Of a stretch of DNA of 64,000 nucleotides, positions 24,781-36,457 are shown in pieces. Location of the stretch: NCBI GenBank assembly GCA_951799425.1, contig OX637401.1, positions 18,661,001-18,725,000 on the forward strand, written 5' to 3'. How positions within the stretch are numbered: the first letter of the stretch is position 1; the number at the start of each line of letters is the position of its first letter. A program made the position numbers and the translations under genes. The notes under the pieces are model-generated. The model had not been told where the DNA came from, ran no database searches, and worked only from the letters and a program-made list of their open reading frames with translations. This stretch comes from Ilex aquifolium (lineage: Eukaryota > Streptophyta > Magnoliopsida > Aquifoliales > Aquifoliaceae).

Positions 24781-25176
24781 ATAGTTGTTTTTATAACAAA
24801 ACTCCTATTTTGTTTAAAATATTGTGAGAAGAAAAGATAAAAAATGTCTGCTTACATTTCAATCATGAATCCACTTCCGAATTTTGGTGCACTAACTGCA
24901 CTCATGGAGAAGAAACAACCCATTATATACATTGACTTGTAGATACAAATCTATAATAATATTTTTAATGATTTCTTTATAACTGAAAATCTTGATTTTT
25001 TAATAATGTATTTTTCATAACATAAAAATTTCAAATAGATATAATCTATCACAAATTACGTATATAGATTACACACAAGCTTTGTACTCCTATACCACCA
25101 CTAATCAGTAGGTACTTCTTGTTAAACCATACATGTTTCTTGGACAGATTTCTTATTTGACGGGCCATATTTTTGT

Positions 25177-25410
25177 TGATTGACAAGGAGAAGAAACACG
25201 GACTAGGACTTCAAAGCGACACACTTGACTTTTAGTTGGTGACCTTTGCACCAAAACTGGGTTCATGCCCACAATCCACACACTAGTGATAAAGGTGGGA
25301 CCTTTCTCACCCCCTCATTGCCTCTCTTGTTTTGGCACCTTAGAAGACTAATCAATGTCAATGTAGGTAGTTGGTGTATCGGGCCATTAAGCAAACACTA
25401 ATAAAAAAAA
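25177..25410 (+). promoter_or_regulatory. Promoter-type module D
   Basis: It carries one TTGACT core, 'caccaaaactgggtt', 'gcccacaatccac', 'ggtgggaccttt' and then 'agaagactaatcaatgtcaa', shared with modules F and G. It is the module nearest to copy 2 (about 1.1 kb before its start codon). The palindrome is lost. Confidence 0.5.
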
Positions 25411-26482
25411 TATCCGGTCAATATCGAGTTACGTGTTTTTTAATTTTTTTAATCACAAAAAAAACCCTCCGAAACTTTTTCTTTGGACTCATCATAAGAA
25501 GAATAAATCACAAACAATTACATGTATCTATTATGCTAATGAAATACTAAGGAGGAAAAGTTGAAATTACATGTATCTATTATACTAATGAAATACTAAT
25601 GTATACCTATTTCTTTTGTTGCAAGAAAGCCAAATCCGATGTAAATGTGTTCAAATATTAATTGTTTACAAATCATTATTTAATCTATCTTAGATCATCA
25701 TAAATATTTCTAGAAATTGAAGGTTGTATCATGATTGATAAGACAATAATAACCAAATGACCAAAAAAAAGGAATAGATTTAATAGTACTTTTGATTCTT
25801 AAATTATGTATGTTTTATAAGTTTAGCACTCATTGTATTTATTTTATAAATTTAGTCTTTAATGTTTTATTTCATGTAACATTGATCTTTAATCAGACAA
25901 TTCGTTAAGTTTTTTGATGAAAGTGATCACCTGTCATTCTTTCAGGCATTATCACGTGACTAACACGGATCATTCTAGTTAAAACTTAAGGGTCCGTCTG
26001 TGTATTGTGACCATTTAAATATAAATTAGATATTTTAATAACTAAATTGAGAAAATTAATATTCTAATGATCAAACTGATAAAACACGTATACATTAGAT
26101 ATCAAAAGTACTAACTAAATCAAACTAAACCTTATGTCCCACTTATTTTGGGGTCGACTTTATGAGTCAGTCTTTGTTATTTGATATGGTAATGCATTAG
26201 ATATTCATTTAAATTAAATATTTTCATATTTTTTCTTTTTATTTCGTTCAATATTAATTTTGATTTACTTCTAGTCTAGTACCATTAGGTGAAATTTTAT
26301 CTACTTTTCCAACTGATGCCCCTATTGGCCTCCTCTGTTTAGCATGATGAATAAGGTCCCCAAATAAGGTATCTATAGCATTGCTCTTTTTTTAAATTTA
26401 CGTCTTCAAATCCACTCTTCGACCTTCTCTTCTGAAAACTTGCTTCTGGTTCTTGTTGGAAACTCTCTCTCTCTCTCTCTCC
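25411..26482 (+). promoter_or_regulatory. Upstream region and 5' leader of copy 2
   Basis: Bases 25677-25765 match 42432-42520 and 47041-47120, so this is part of the duplicated promoter region; about 25770-26400 has no match upstream of copy 3. The 29 bases at 26434-26462 recur unchanged at 40936-40964 and nearly unchanged before copy 3. A CT tract (26463-26482) ends directly at the start codon, as in copy 3. No clear TATA box was fixed. Confidence 0.5.
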
Positions 26483-29400
26483 ATGTCGAGAGAAAATCTG
26501 ATTGTTGTGGGTTTCACAATCCTTGTTCTCATCTACTTCCCCCAAACTTGCAGGGGTAAGCAGAATCATTACTGTGACCCTTCTTTTTGCGGCAATATCA
26601 ATAACATCAGTTACCCTTTCCGATTAAAAGATGACCCAAAAAACTGTGGCCACCCCAAATATGAGCTTGCTTGTGAGCACAATATCACTGTTTTATACCT
26701 GGGTTCCCATAAACATAAATACTACGTCCAATCTATCAACTATCCTAACTTCACAATCCGCCTTGTTGATTCTGATGTACAAAAAAAGGATAATTGCTCC
26801 TTTCTTCCTCCGTTTTCGTTAACCTTCGCTCCCAAAGATCCATATAGCCTTGAATATTACAAGTTGGAAAGGTACCTGCCAGAGAAGATAAACTTGCCTA
26901 TTACCTTGATCAGTTGTCCATATCCTGTTGATTCTCCTCTTAATTACAAGGGTATTTCTCCTTGTGTCAATGGAGTTTATCCAACAAACTCCTCTTTATC
27001 CTCCTCTTATGTTAAGGTTGGGCCATTGATGGCAGTAGAAGTGAGAGAGAGGTGTAGTATTGAGGTAATGGCGATGACATCATGGCCATTTAAGGATGAT
27101 AATAATCTCTATTTTTCAGACATCTACAACGCCATGGCATATGGATTTGAGCTTTCATGGTTTAAAGTTCATTGTAAGAAGTGCGATGAGTGCTACCTAA
27201 CTGACGCCGACAAGCAAAAATGCTTAGTTGGTATTTGCTACAATGTTGGAATACTTGAATGTAAAATCTGCTAGACCCTTTTCATTTAGTCTTGATTTAC
27301 ATATTTATCTTTTTTCTTTTTTGGTTTTGTGGTTTTGATTTTAACATGATATTGCTTTTTAATTGATCTGTGATGGACTCTCTTTGTCTACCTCTACCTT
27401 TCCGTTCTGCAATTGTAAATTGTTGTGTTGGAGTTGAGCTTCAGTCATATTGTTATGCTCACTTCTTTAATTTTTAATTACTACTACATTTGATATCTTA
27501 ACCATAATATTTAGAATTGTCGGTCTAAAGCTTGATTGAATTTAACGTAATCCATTATAAATAATTGTAAGTAGCCTCGCTTTTTTATAAATTGTAGTAT
27601 TTTATCAGTAAGGAAATTGGAGAGCGATTCATTAACATAACAGGGTGTAGAAGACTGTATAACAATAAATTAATAATTTTTTTATTTTCTGGTTTAATTG
27701 AATTAACCCCTTTTACTATGATATATTATTGTTTTATTCTCTGATGGTAATTTTTATCGCTACAATACAGGTTTCAAGCTCTGGCCTAGGGGAATCTTTT
27801 TCTCCTGTAAGTATTCTTTCTTTCTCCTGTCATGTTTGTTTCTCTGCCACCTATGATGTTTGGGAAAATGTGAAATGGCACAGATGAAAATTGTGTAAGT
27901 TATTAGTCGAACAGTAACGTTGCACTGACCAAATTTTGGGGCGAAACTAAACATGAATTAAACAGAGCGGGTTGGGTTAGCAATCGAACATGCATGGGAC
28001 GAGGTGTTAATTTGCACGGAATTTGAGTCTCTCAAGTCACATAATAGTCGGCGGGTGGGTGTCATCTACGGGTGATTGTGTACATTCAATGTTCGTATTG
28101 CCGCTGAATCCAAAAATTATGCGGTTAACACAATCCCCACATACCAAAAAAAAAAAAACTCAACTTGAGTTGGAGCCTGAAGCCTAGACAAAGGTGTCCA
28201 AAGAAAAATTGTTCAGCTAGACTCAACCCTTGCAGTCTATGTAAATTATGCTGCTTACAAAGTTTCATTTGAAACAATTATTTTCGATTATGCAAGCTAC
28301 CTCTTTGTTTTAATTGCTTGTCTTGTATTTCGTACAGGTATCGAGTCCGGCATTGGTAAGCCCCTGCATCCTTTATAACTAAATTGTGCGTAGTTCTACT
28401 TAGAAATGGGAGCTTCTTACATTTCATTTCTCTTTTTTAATCATGGTTCTAATGATGCAGCACCAGATCAATTTCTCATGGTTTTCCTCTTAATTTTCTT
28501 GCACAGAACTGCACATTGCAGCAAAATTTCTGATTGGGTTGCCAAGCATATTTGTGTTTATAATCTATAAACTGCGAAGAAGGCATTTGTCGATGTTTGA
28601 TGCAATTGAAAGGTTTCTACGAAGTCAGAATAACCTCATGCCCATTAGGTACTCCTATTCAGAGGTTAAAAAGATGACAAAAGGCTTCAAGGACAAATTG
28701 GGTGAAGGGGGTTATGGTACTGTGTATAAAGGAAAACTTCGAAGTGGCCGACTTGCAGCAGTAAAGATATTGGGCAAAGCCAAAGCTAATGGGCAAGAAT
28801 TCATCAATGAAGTTGCTTCGATTGGAAGGATTCACCATGTCAATGTGGTGCAGCTAATTGGATATTGTGCTGAGAGATCCAAGCGCGCTCTTGTGTACGA
28901 ATTCATGCCGAATGGTTCACTGGAGAAGTACATCCTTCCTCGAGAAGGAAGGATCTCCTTGAGCTGGGAGAAGAAGTACAAGATTGCACTTGGTGTGGCT
29001 CGTGGAATTGAATACTTGCATCGAGGCTGTGATATTCAGATTCTCCATTTCGATATCAAGCCACACAACATTCTTCTAGATGATAACTTCATTCCAAAAG
29101 TTTCTGACTTTGGGCTAGCCAAATTGTATCCAACTGATAACAGCATTGTGAATCTAACTGCAGCTCGGGGAACAATAGGTTATGTAGCTCCAGAATTGAT
29201 CAACAGAAGCATCGGAGGTGTCTCATCTAAGGCTGATGTTTACAGCTTTGGAATGCTGTTGATGGAAATGGTAGGATTAAAGACAGAGTTGATGCACACT
29301 GAAGAGAATTCTACCCAATACTTTCCATTCTGGATTTACGATCGGTTCAATAAAGGCAAGGAAATTGAAATTGAAGAAGCAACTGATGATGAAAAGAAAA

Positions 29401-29648
29401 TCATTAGGAAGATGACCTTGGTTTCATTATGGTGCATCCAGACAGATCCAGTTGGCCGTCCTTCAATGAGAAAGGTAGTGGAGATGCTAGAAGGGGAAGT
29501 TGAACATTTGCAAATGCCTCCTGATCCTTGTCAAACTACTCAAGATGCACCATTTGACCAAGCATTCAGTGGAGAATCCACAGAGTCAGAGGCTTTGCTG
29601 TGTAATTCTTCTAGTTACATCAACTCCTTAGATGTGGTTATAGATTGA
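26483..29648 (+). CDS. LRK10L-type receptor-like Ser/Thr kinase, intact (copy 2)
   Basis: Four exons join in frame: 26483-27260, 27771-27806, 28338-28355 and 28507-29648. All junctions are phase 1 with GT-AG introns, giving 657 residues. A signal peptide (about 1-25) is followed by a GUB_WAK-type ectodomain with Cys31, Cys36 and YPFRL at 44-48, and a Cys-rich end (Cys231, 234, 237, 247, 252). A membrane segment (about 281-299) ends in KLRRR. The kinase has GEGGYG at 343-348, Lys364 in [12 protein letters not shown] with Asp460, DFG at 478-480 and APE at 505-507. Phe replaces Arg before the catalytic Asp, so it is a non-RD kinase, as is usual in this family. The family sits in the plasma membrane and includes defence and stress receptors; the ligand is unknown. 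Start chosen at the ATG after the CT tract, matching copy 3. Confidence 0.9.
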
Positions 29649-29700
29649 AAAGCTGAGAGTTTAACCACAAATCACACTACATTGCTAGGTTAGTTCAAAA

Positions 29701-29745
<45 letters not shown>

Positions 29746-31784
29746 GTTGTAATCTTCTTCTAGTCATGCATGAATACAACAATGGCCCCATAATTTCAAT
29801 AGCAGAAATATGAGTGTCTCAAGAAGTTTAACAAGTCAAAACTTTTGGCAAATCGCTTCTACCGAGTTCCCCAATAGTATATTAGCTTAGTAGCTTAACT
29901 CTTTCTACTGGTGTGGCGCTGCTAGGACCATTTGTACCATAGCAGATCAAAAAAAAAAAGTTGTATGGAATGCTTGGCTAGAATTTATTATGCATAGAGA
30001 ATCAAAACACTATCAGATGGTTCATCTTACTAAAATTATGTTGGCTTAATCACCCTTGATTGCTAACATTTGAAAACAAAAAACAAAATTCAGGCTAAAA
30101 TGATCTGAACTTCAATTGAATTGAGTTATGTTTCTTGAACCTATCGATGAGTTTAAACGGAGATTGAATCAAAAGGAGATGGAGATAGAGTACACATATG
30201 CAAGGAGGAGACTGAAATATGTCAGTTAAGAATTCGAGTCAACATTAATTTTGAGTCAAGATTTGGTTCTCCCTTTATTTTATATGAGGTTGATCAAAGG
30301 GCTGTAACTTATTTGTTGCATGTTGTTACTCAAATTTAAATTTGGTCTAACCTTGTGTAAGGCCTGGGATGCGCTTATATGTCATGCATATATACATGAT
30401 TTTTTTTTCTCTGACTTACTTCACTTTTCTTTTATCTCATTTCTTATGATCACTATGTTTATGATTTTTAGTATTTGCAATTTTATGAGTTGTATCATAG
30501 CCTCGATATAGATGTAGTGTCTGACTGGATCACAATCACCTAAAACAAAAGTTGAAGACCAGAGGAGCTCTGGGGTCATTCCTCTGCTACTTAGGTCAAA
30601 AAGAAAATTCAAATGAATTCAATGCTTTGGAAGCAAAATATTGCCTGCTTGATACTTGTGTTTCTGCTCATTTTATAGACGTTTTCAGCCAGTTTATTAC
30701 AAAAGGGATAAGGATTGATGATGTCCATCTCAACAGGATTATGGGTCGGCCCTGTACTGATTAGGATTGATGCCAAGTTGGGCTGGACTGGAAGTCAGGG
30801 ATAGCAAGACAGAAGTTTTTATTTGCTATAGGGTATTCAAACTTGTGTCAACTATTCCGTCGAATTTGGACTTGGCCCCAAATATCTGAGCCGATTGAAA
30901 CTACCAAGATTCTTTGCAAGAGGTCAAATTTGACCACTGAACCAACCCTAAGTGTTAGCAAGACAGAGTTATTGCATCTAAGTTGATCTGGTTTGCCAAG
31001 CACAATTATTAGGTGGGGCTAACTTACCTTAGTGGAAAAATGGAGGCAAGCCTTGAAGACTTCAGTAGAGCCATAAAAGAGTCAAGAAGATCTACCAAGT
31101 ATAGTAGGGTGAGACAAATCTCGACATTTGGAAGACTCCAGAAGAGTCAAGTGTGTACATTCTTAGCTTGAGAGTCCAAAGGGTGGGAGAAGTTCAACAT
31201 ATCTGCTAGACATGTGTCAATCTAAAGCATCATGAGAAAAATAAAAATTAGAAAGACCCTGTCTTTACTTCCTCTTTCTCCAAACCTGCACAACAATCTG
31301 TGATAAACTACAACATATGCTTCTTTGCGTTGTCATTTTTGTTTATATTTTTTTTATCTTAGTTTCTTTTCAGCTGGCCTTGAAAAGCCAAACAATGATC
31401 TAAATATTTCACTTACAATTATCTAAATTTTTCAAATTCAGAATGGATTCACTACCAGGCTGCAACATTTAGTTTCGTAAAAGGACCAATTACTGGTACT
31501 AAAATCACTTATAATGAACTTACATGAACCTTCCAAAAATCATAACGACCAAGGAAAACGATCACTTGTTGAAGATGTCATTAATTTTATTTTTTATTTT
31601 TTTTGAAAATATGAGTAAGAAAAAAATATGTCCAACTTATACACTTTAAATACATCTCGAAAGATCAATTGAGAAAATACTAATTAGATTAATTATGGTT
31701 TGAAATATAGGAGAAACGGTTACCGATAAGTATTGAGTTATTTGTAGTTGTGAATTAGCATATAAGAGGAGGAAAAAATATTTA
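29649..31784 (+). repeat. Duplicated 3' flank, copy 2
   Basis: Collinear with 338-2712 and 50913-53345. It differs in having an expanded (TA)n tract (29701-29742), a block at about 30830-31150 that copy 1 lacks but copy 3 partly keeps, and a loss of about 500 bp at about 31570, where sequence equivalent to 2010-2500 is missing. No gene seen. Confidence 0.85.
29701..29742. repeat. (TA)n microsatellite
   Basis: About 20 TA units just after the copy-2 stop codon. Copies 1 and 3 have only a short 'tatatata' here, so the expansion is specific to this copy. Confidence 0.95.
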
Positions 31785-32762
31785 GGGAGAATTACACTCA
31801 GACCCCCTGAGGTTTGTCACTTAATCACTCAGGCCCTCTGACATTTAAAATATTACACACAGATCCATTGAGGTTTGTACGGGAGTAACATTTAGACCCC
31901 TGCTGTAAATATATCCGTTAATAAATTACACTTAGACTCCCTTGAAGTTTGTGGGTATATAATACTTAGACTCAAGTTTAAAATATTATAGTTAGACAAA
32001 AAATACTCTAATCAAAGATAGAATATCAAATACTTTAAATTTTACAACCAAAATTCAAGTTCTATTGTATCATTTATTGAAATAAAATTTTAATTTTTTC
32101 TTAAAAAATCGTAATTAGTATACAATTATACTATCTATTGGAATAAAGCTAAAAAATCAAACAAGGGGTCTAAGTCATTCATAATAGAACATAAATTTTA
32201 CATCTAAAATTCATGTTCAATTATGTCATTAGTTTTAAAAAAAAATCATAGTTAGTATATAATTATACTATCTATTAGAATAAAACTAAAAAATTAAATA
32301 AGGGATCAAACTATAATGGACACAATATCTTTTAGCTTTAATTGGGGTAGTTTGGTATTTTAATTTGGTCGTTTAAACGACCAAATTAAATTTCAATAGA
32401 CAATATAATTGTATACTAATCACGATTTTTTAAGAAAAAATTGAATTTTTATTTTTGATTTTATTTCAATAAAAGATTCAATAGAACATGAATTTTAATT
32501 GTAAACTTTAAAATATTTGATATTTTATCTTTGATTGAAATATTTTTTGTCTAAGTATAATATTTTAAACTTAAGGGGTCTAAATAATATATATTTACAA
32601 ACTTTAGAGGGTTTGGGTGTAATTTATTAATTGATATATTTACAACAGTGGTCTAAGTGTTACACGCATACAAACTTCAGGGGATCTGTGTGTAATATTT
32701 CAAATGTTAGGGGGTCTTAGTGATTAAGTAACAAACCTTAGGGGTGTGGGTGTAATTCTCCC
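31785..32762. mobile_element. Foldback element, ~978 bp, inserted in the copy-2 flank
   Basis: It starts GGGAGAATTACACTC and ends GTAATTCTCCC, with arms of more than 200 bp in inverted orientation. It is the same family as 3567-4411 and 7794-8245. The equivalent positions in copy 1 (about 2708) and copy 3 (about 53340) lack it, with host sequence continuous there. Flanks AAATATTTA and AAATATAAG may be a worn 9-bp target duplication. No ORF. Confidence 0.8.
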
Positions 32763-32768
32763 AAATAT

Positions 32769-32836
32769 AAGAGTAATTTTTTTAGATTAAAAATTTGATC
32801 TAACTTATTGATATAATTGAGGTGACAATTGATATG
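32769..32836. mobile_element. MITE, truncated (left part)
   Basis: Matches the left ~70 bp of the elements at 2713 and 53346, then breaks off at 'caattgatatgat' where the GGT-rich array begins. Confidence 0.6.
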
Positions 32837-33095
32837 ATGGTGGTGGGTGGTGACAATGGGCAGCGGTGGTAGCAATAGGTAGTAGATGACGACGGTGGTG
32901 GTGGTGGTGGTTGATGATCGCAATGGTGGTGGTTGTGATAGAAATGATGGTAGGGTGGCAGTGATGGTTGTGGCAGAGGTGGTGGTGGATGGCGGTGGTG
33001 GTAGTGGTAGTGATGATGTTGATGGCGCGGTGGGGTTTGTGGGGGTAGTGGTGGTGGTGAGGTGGCAGCGGCGATGGTGGTGGTAGTGAAGTATT
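32836..33095. repeat. GGT/GTG-rich degenerate trinucleotide array
   Basis: About 260 bp of imperfect (GGT)n with GAT, GCA and GAC variants. Open frames of Val/Gly/Asp (plus) or His/Thr/Pro (minus) result from the repeat and are not called as genes. The array starts exactly where homology with copy 3 ends. Confidence 0.9.
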
Positions 33096-36000
33096 TTGTA
33101 GATAAGTTATTTTCAAGGAGTGGTAGTTATTTATTTGTTTGTTTTTAACGTACTTACTTATTTAAGTAATAAAACTACTTTTGACTTATTTGGAAATAAT
33201 TAAAATAAGTTGTTCCAAATATTAATTTTTTTTTTTTTAAAAAAAATGCTTAGGAGAGGTCATAAGTCTTACAAGCACTTTTGAAAGTCACCCCAAACAC
33301 ACTTTTAGGTGACATGTTTTTCCTATTCAATTTGAAGAGTTAATATTAGTTGTCAGATTAATTTTAAAGTAAAATTTAAAATGATTTCAATCGCGAAAAT
33401 TAATTTTTTTTTATGTTGTATTTTATTATATAAATTATACCTATTCGTTGGTGAGGTCCAATTTCATTGGTAACATGTTATATCTCCTCCTACTGGTGCA
33501 TCGAAACTAGTTCCCTTATTTTCTATTTTTTATTTTTAGTTCCACGGTTTGGGGTGTCCGGAGTGTCTGTGTCAATTTGTATACACCTCGACTAATACTC
33601 TTTCTGGTCCAGTTAAAGACAAATCATCCAAACTATGATTAAGGTATTCTTAAGGAATAAATCTCTCATGACATGGCCTTAAAAAATTATCAAAATTCAA
33701 ACTTATGACGACTGAATTTACAACTCGTCTCTATTACTGCGCTACCCTTTGATTCATTCCCCTCATTAACATCCCCCACAAACCAACCCCCTCCTTTTTT
33801 ACTACATATTCAATTATCTATATGCCTCCCATTTTTTCATCCCATTTTAAGACAAATTACTCTTTCAACCCCATATGAACTTGAATTTACTTTACCCCTT
33901 TAACTATTGAATTTCTTATATGGTCCCCTTAACTATTTAAATTATTTCAAATTGTTCCAAATGCAAACATCCATTATCTTTTTGCCCTCAAATACAACTG
34001 CCAAATAAATAATAGCTGAGTGGACAATATAAAAAAAAGGGTTGTAATTGAGGGATTCAAAGCATAATTTTCCTTCAATTTTATACAGTCAATTCCCTTG
34101 CACCTTGTTCTAGACTTGCGCTTAGTCATCTGGGCGCGAAACCTCCTCTCAAATGAGTCATTGCTGATAATCCTCGATCCACCGGGGATGAGAACCCTAA
34201 ACCCGTCTTTATTTTGGTATTCGCTTCATATGCAACCCTAAATTAAACATATTGTTCTTAAAAATACAACATTAAGGGTTGTAATGACATTGAAAGCACA
34301 AATAACCTTCCAGCTGTCAATTTTTGTGTGCTCTCTTTGTCCATTAGTTTAGAATAGACTGAAATATTTTGAAAAGACCAATGAATGCAGGTTTTGTTCG
34401 CCTCATAAAGATTAGCTTATTAAATCATCAAATCATTTAAATCTTATTCACTGTCGAAATTGATATTTATGATAGTATCACATGAAAGTAATACTTACGA
34501 CAATAATTTATTGGTAATCATTGCATCATGTAATGCAAAGAGAAAATAAGTGGATCATGACATTGTTATAAATTAATTTTACGATGTCAAGTAAGAATCA
34601 ATTTTTATATTTTATGGCCTAAAGTAGTTTTTGCTATCCATATCATACAATAGTTTATTTTATAAGTTCTATAAAATTAAAAATTTGGCATTAAAAATAC
34701 TAATTTAATAATCTTATAGAATAACATTTTTAATTGTGTAGTTATTTTTTTCAGGCCCCTCTTGATAAAAATCTGGTTTTGTGTGTGACCAACTAAATTA
34801 ATATTAAAATCAAAATCAATCAAACAAACCCAAATCAAACATACTTCTAAACCCCCCAATCTTGAGCCCAAAAGATCGGTACTCCGAATGGTTATGGACT
34901 ATGGACCGTATGGTTGTAGTTTGAGGATGGTGGTCCTTGGCACCCCTTTTTGATCAATGAGATAGACATAGTTTGAGAGTGAAAAGCAAATGAGAGAGAA
35001 GATTGAGAAAGGATAGAGCTAGAGAGATGTCAATTCAGTGAGTTAGGGTAGAGAAGCGATCAACCAAAAAGAGATGGAAGAGGAGAGACACAACAACACT
35101 GGCTGAAATTGTGTGCTTGCGTAGAAATTGGTTGATGGGTTTGGGTAAATAATGGATAATTTTTGGGAAATTGGTGTGGGATCTTTTTGTTCCTTTTTCC
35201 TGAATGTTTTTGTGCTCCTGTCGTTGTGGTGCTAGTGTTTTAGTGTTGTGTGGTGGTGGTCAAAGAGTTGTTGGGTGGTGGCCGTTTGGGTTGTTATTAA
35301 GGTGTCTTTCTTATGTAAATGTGATTTTATAGATATTGGGCTTGTACCGATACTTTGTGGCGTGTAATTAAGAAGGGCACATGGTGAGTCAACCATCTAA
35401 GTGTGTTTTGCTAAACTCTGTTCTCGTTTGAAAATCACAATATGTACATGTATGTGTGTGGGTTGAATAGCAGGTGGTCAGGGAACGGAGTTGTGTTTTC
35501 AATGGTGTTGTGTGGTGGCTACACAATGATGTGCTGGTGGTTGGGGTTGATGTGGGTTGTGGCTGTTAGGAAGACGACAGAGCAGTTGTCGGAGAAGGGA
35601 AAGAGGGAAGAGCACGCAGTTGCTAGAGAAGGGGGATAGGTGTGTTTGAAAGTATAATTAATGTTAATTGGATAGATAACATTAAAATTGGAATTAATGT
35701 TAAGTTTATAATCCATTTGAAAAGGGTGGGTCAGGACTAATTAGTGCAATTCTAGAAACATAGGGCATTAGTTGGTTGGTGTCATCATTTTTTGGTAGGG
35801 TTCTTAATGCCCGTTACAGCTAGGGAGTGTTTTTGGTGCAAGTTGTAAATATCAAGGAGTCGTCGTGTTATTTTTGTAATGTCAGGATGTATTCGTGTCG
35901 TTTGGTTAAATGTTAGGAGTTTGGGTGAAATTTTCCCGAATCTTTAAAATGTTTTTTGAAGATGAAAAAACTTTAAAATGTTATAAAAAGTATAACATAA

Positions 36001-36400
36001 ATATTACATACTTTAAGACGCTCTCTCACATGCAGCTAGATTTTTGGATAACCCATCTGCAAGTCTTATGAATTGGTCAAGCGACAAGATTCAAACACAA
36101 AATGTTCAACTCAAATACGATATTGAAACACCGATTGCAAATGTTTGAGAAGGTTATCTAGGTACTTCACCCCATTACTTGGCTGCTAACTTTTGGCCAT
36201 TGAGGGCTAGTGGCATTATTATTGATTCCTCCCCATTTTCCATCCATTCATTTTTCGTCCATACCAAACAAGGGCTAATAGTAATATTTTTAGTTATTAC
36301 AGATTGGGCAATCATAATTTCTCTACAAGTTATAAATTGCTACAAATTCAAGAGTTTGAGAAGCTAAATCCAAACTTTGGTAACCAAGAGTACATTAATG
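33096..36400. other. Intergenic DNA, no gene seen
   Basis: No domain-bearing ORF or RNA gene was found. The stretch 34960-35640 is less AT-rich and carries short open frames without recognisable similarity. About 35780-35940 resembles one arm of a foldback-type element, but I found no partner arm nearby. Confidence 0.4.
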
Positions 36401-36457
36401 CATGATTCAGTACATGAGGATCTTTTTATCTTCACAAACTATGGTGCCTTCATAATT

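Noticed and set aside
32805-33116. Long open frames on both strands (His/Thr/Pro-rich and Val/Gly/Asp-rich)
   Set aside because: They are translations of the GGT-rich array; no start context, domain or conserved flank supports a gene.
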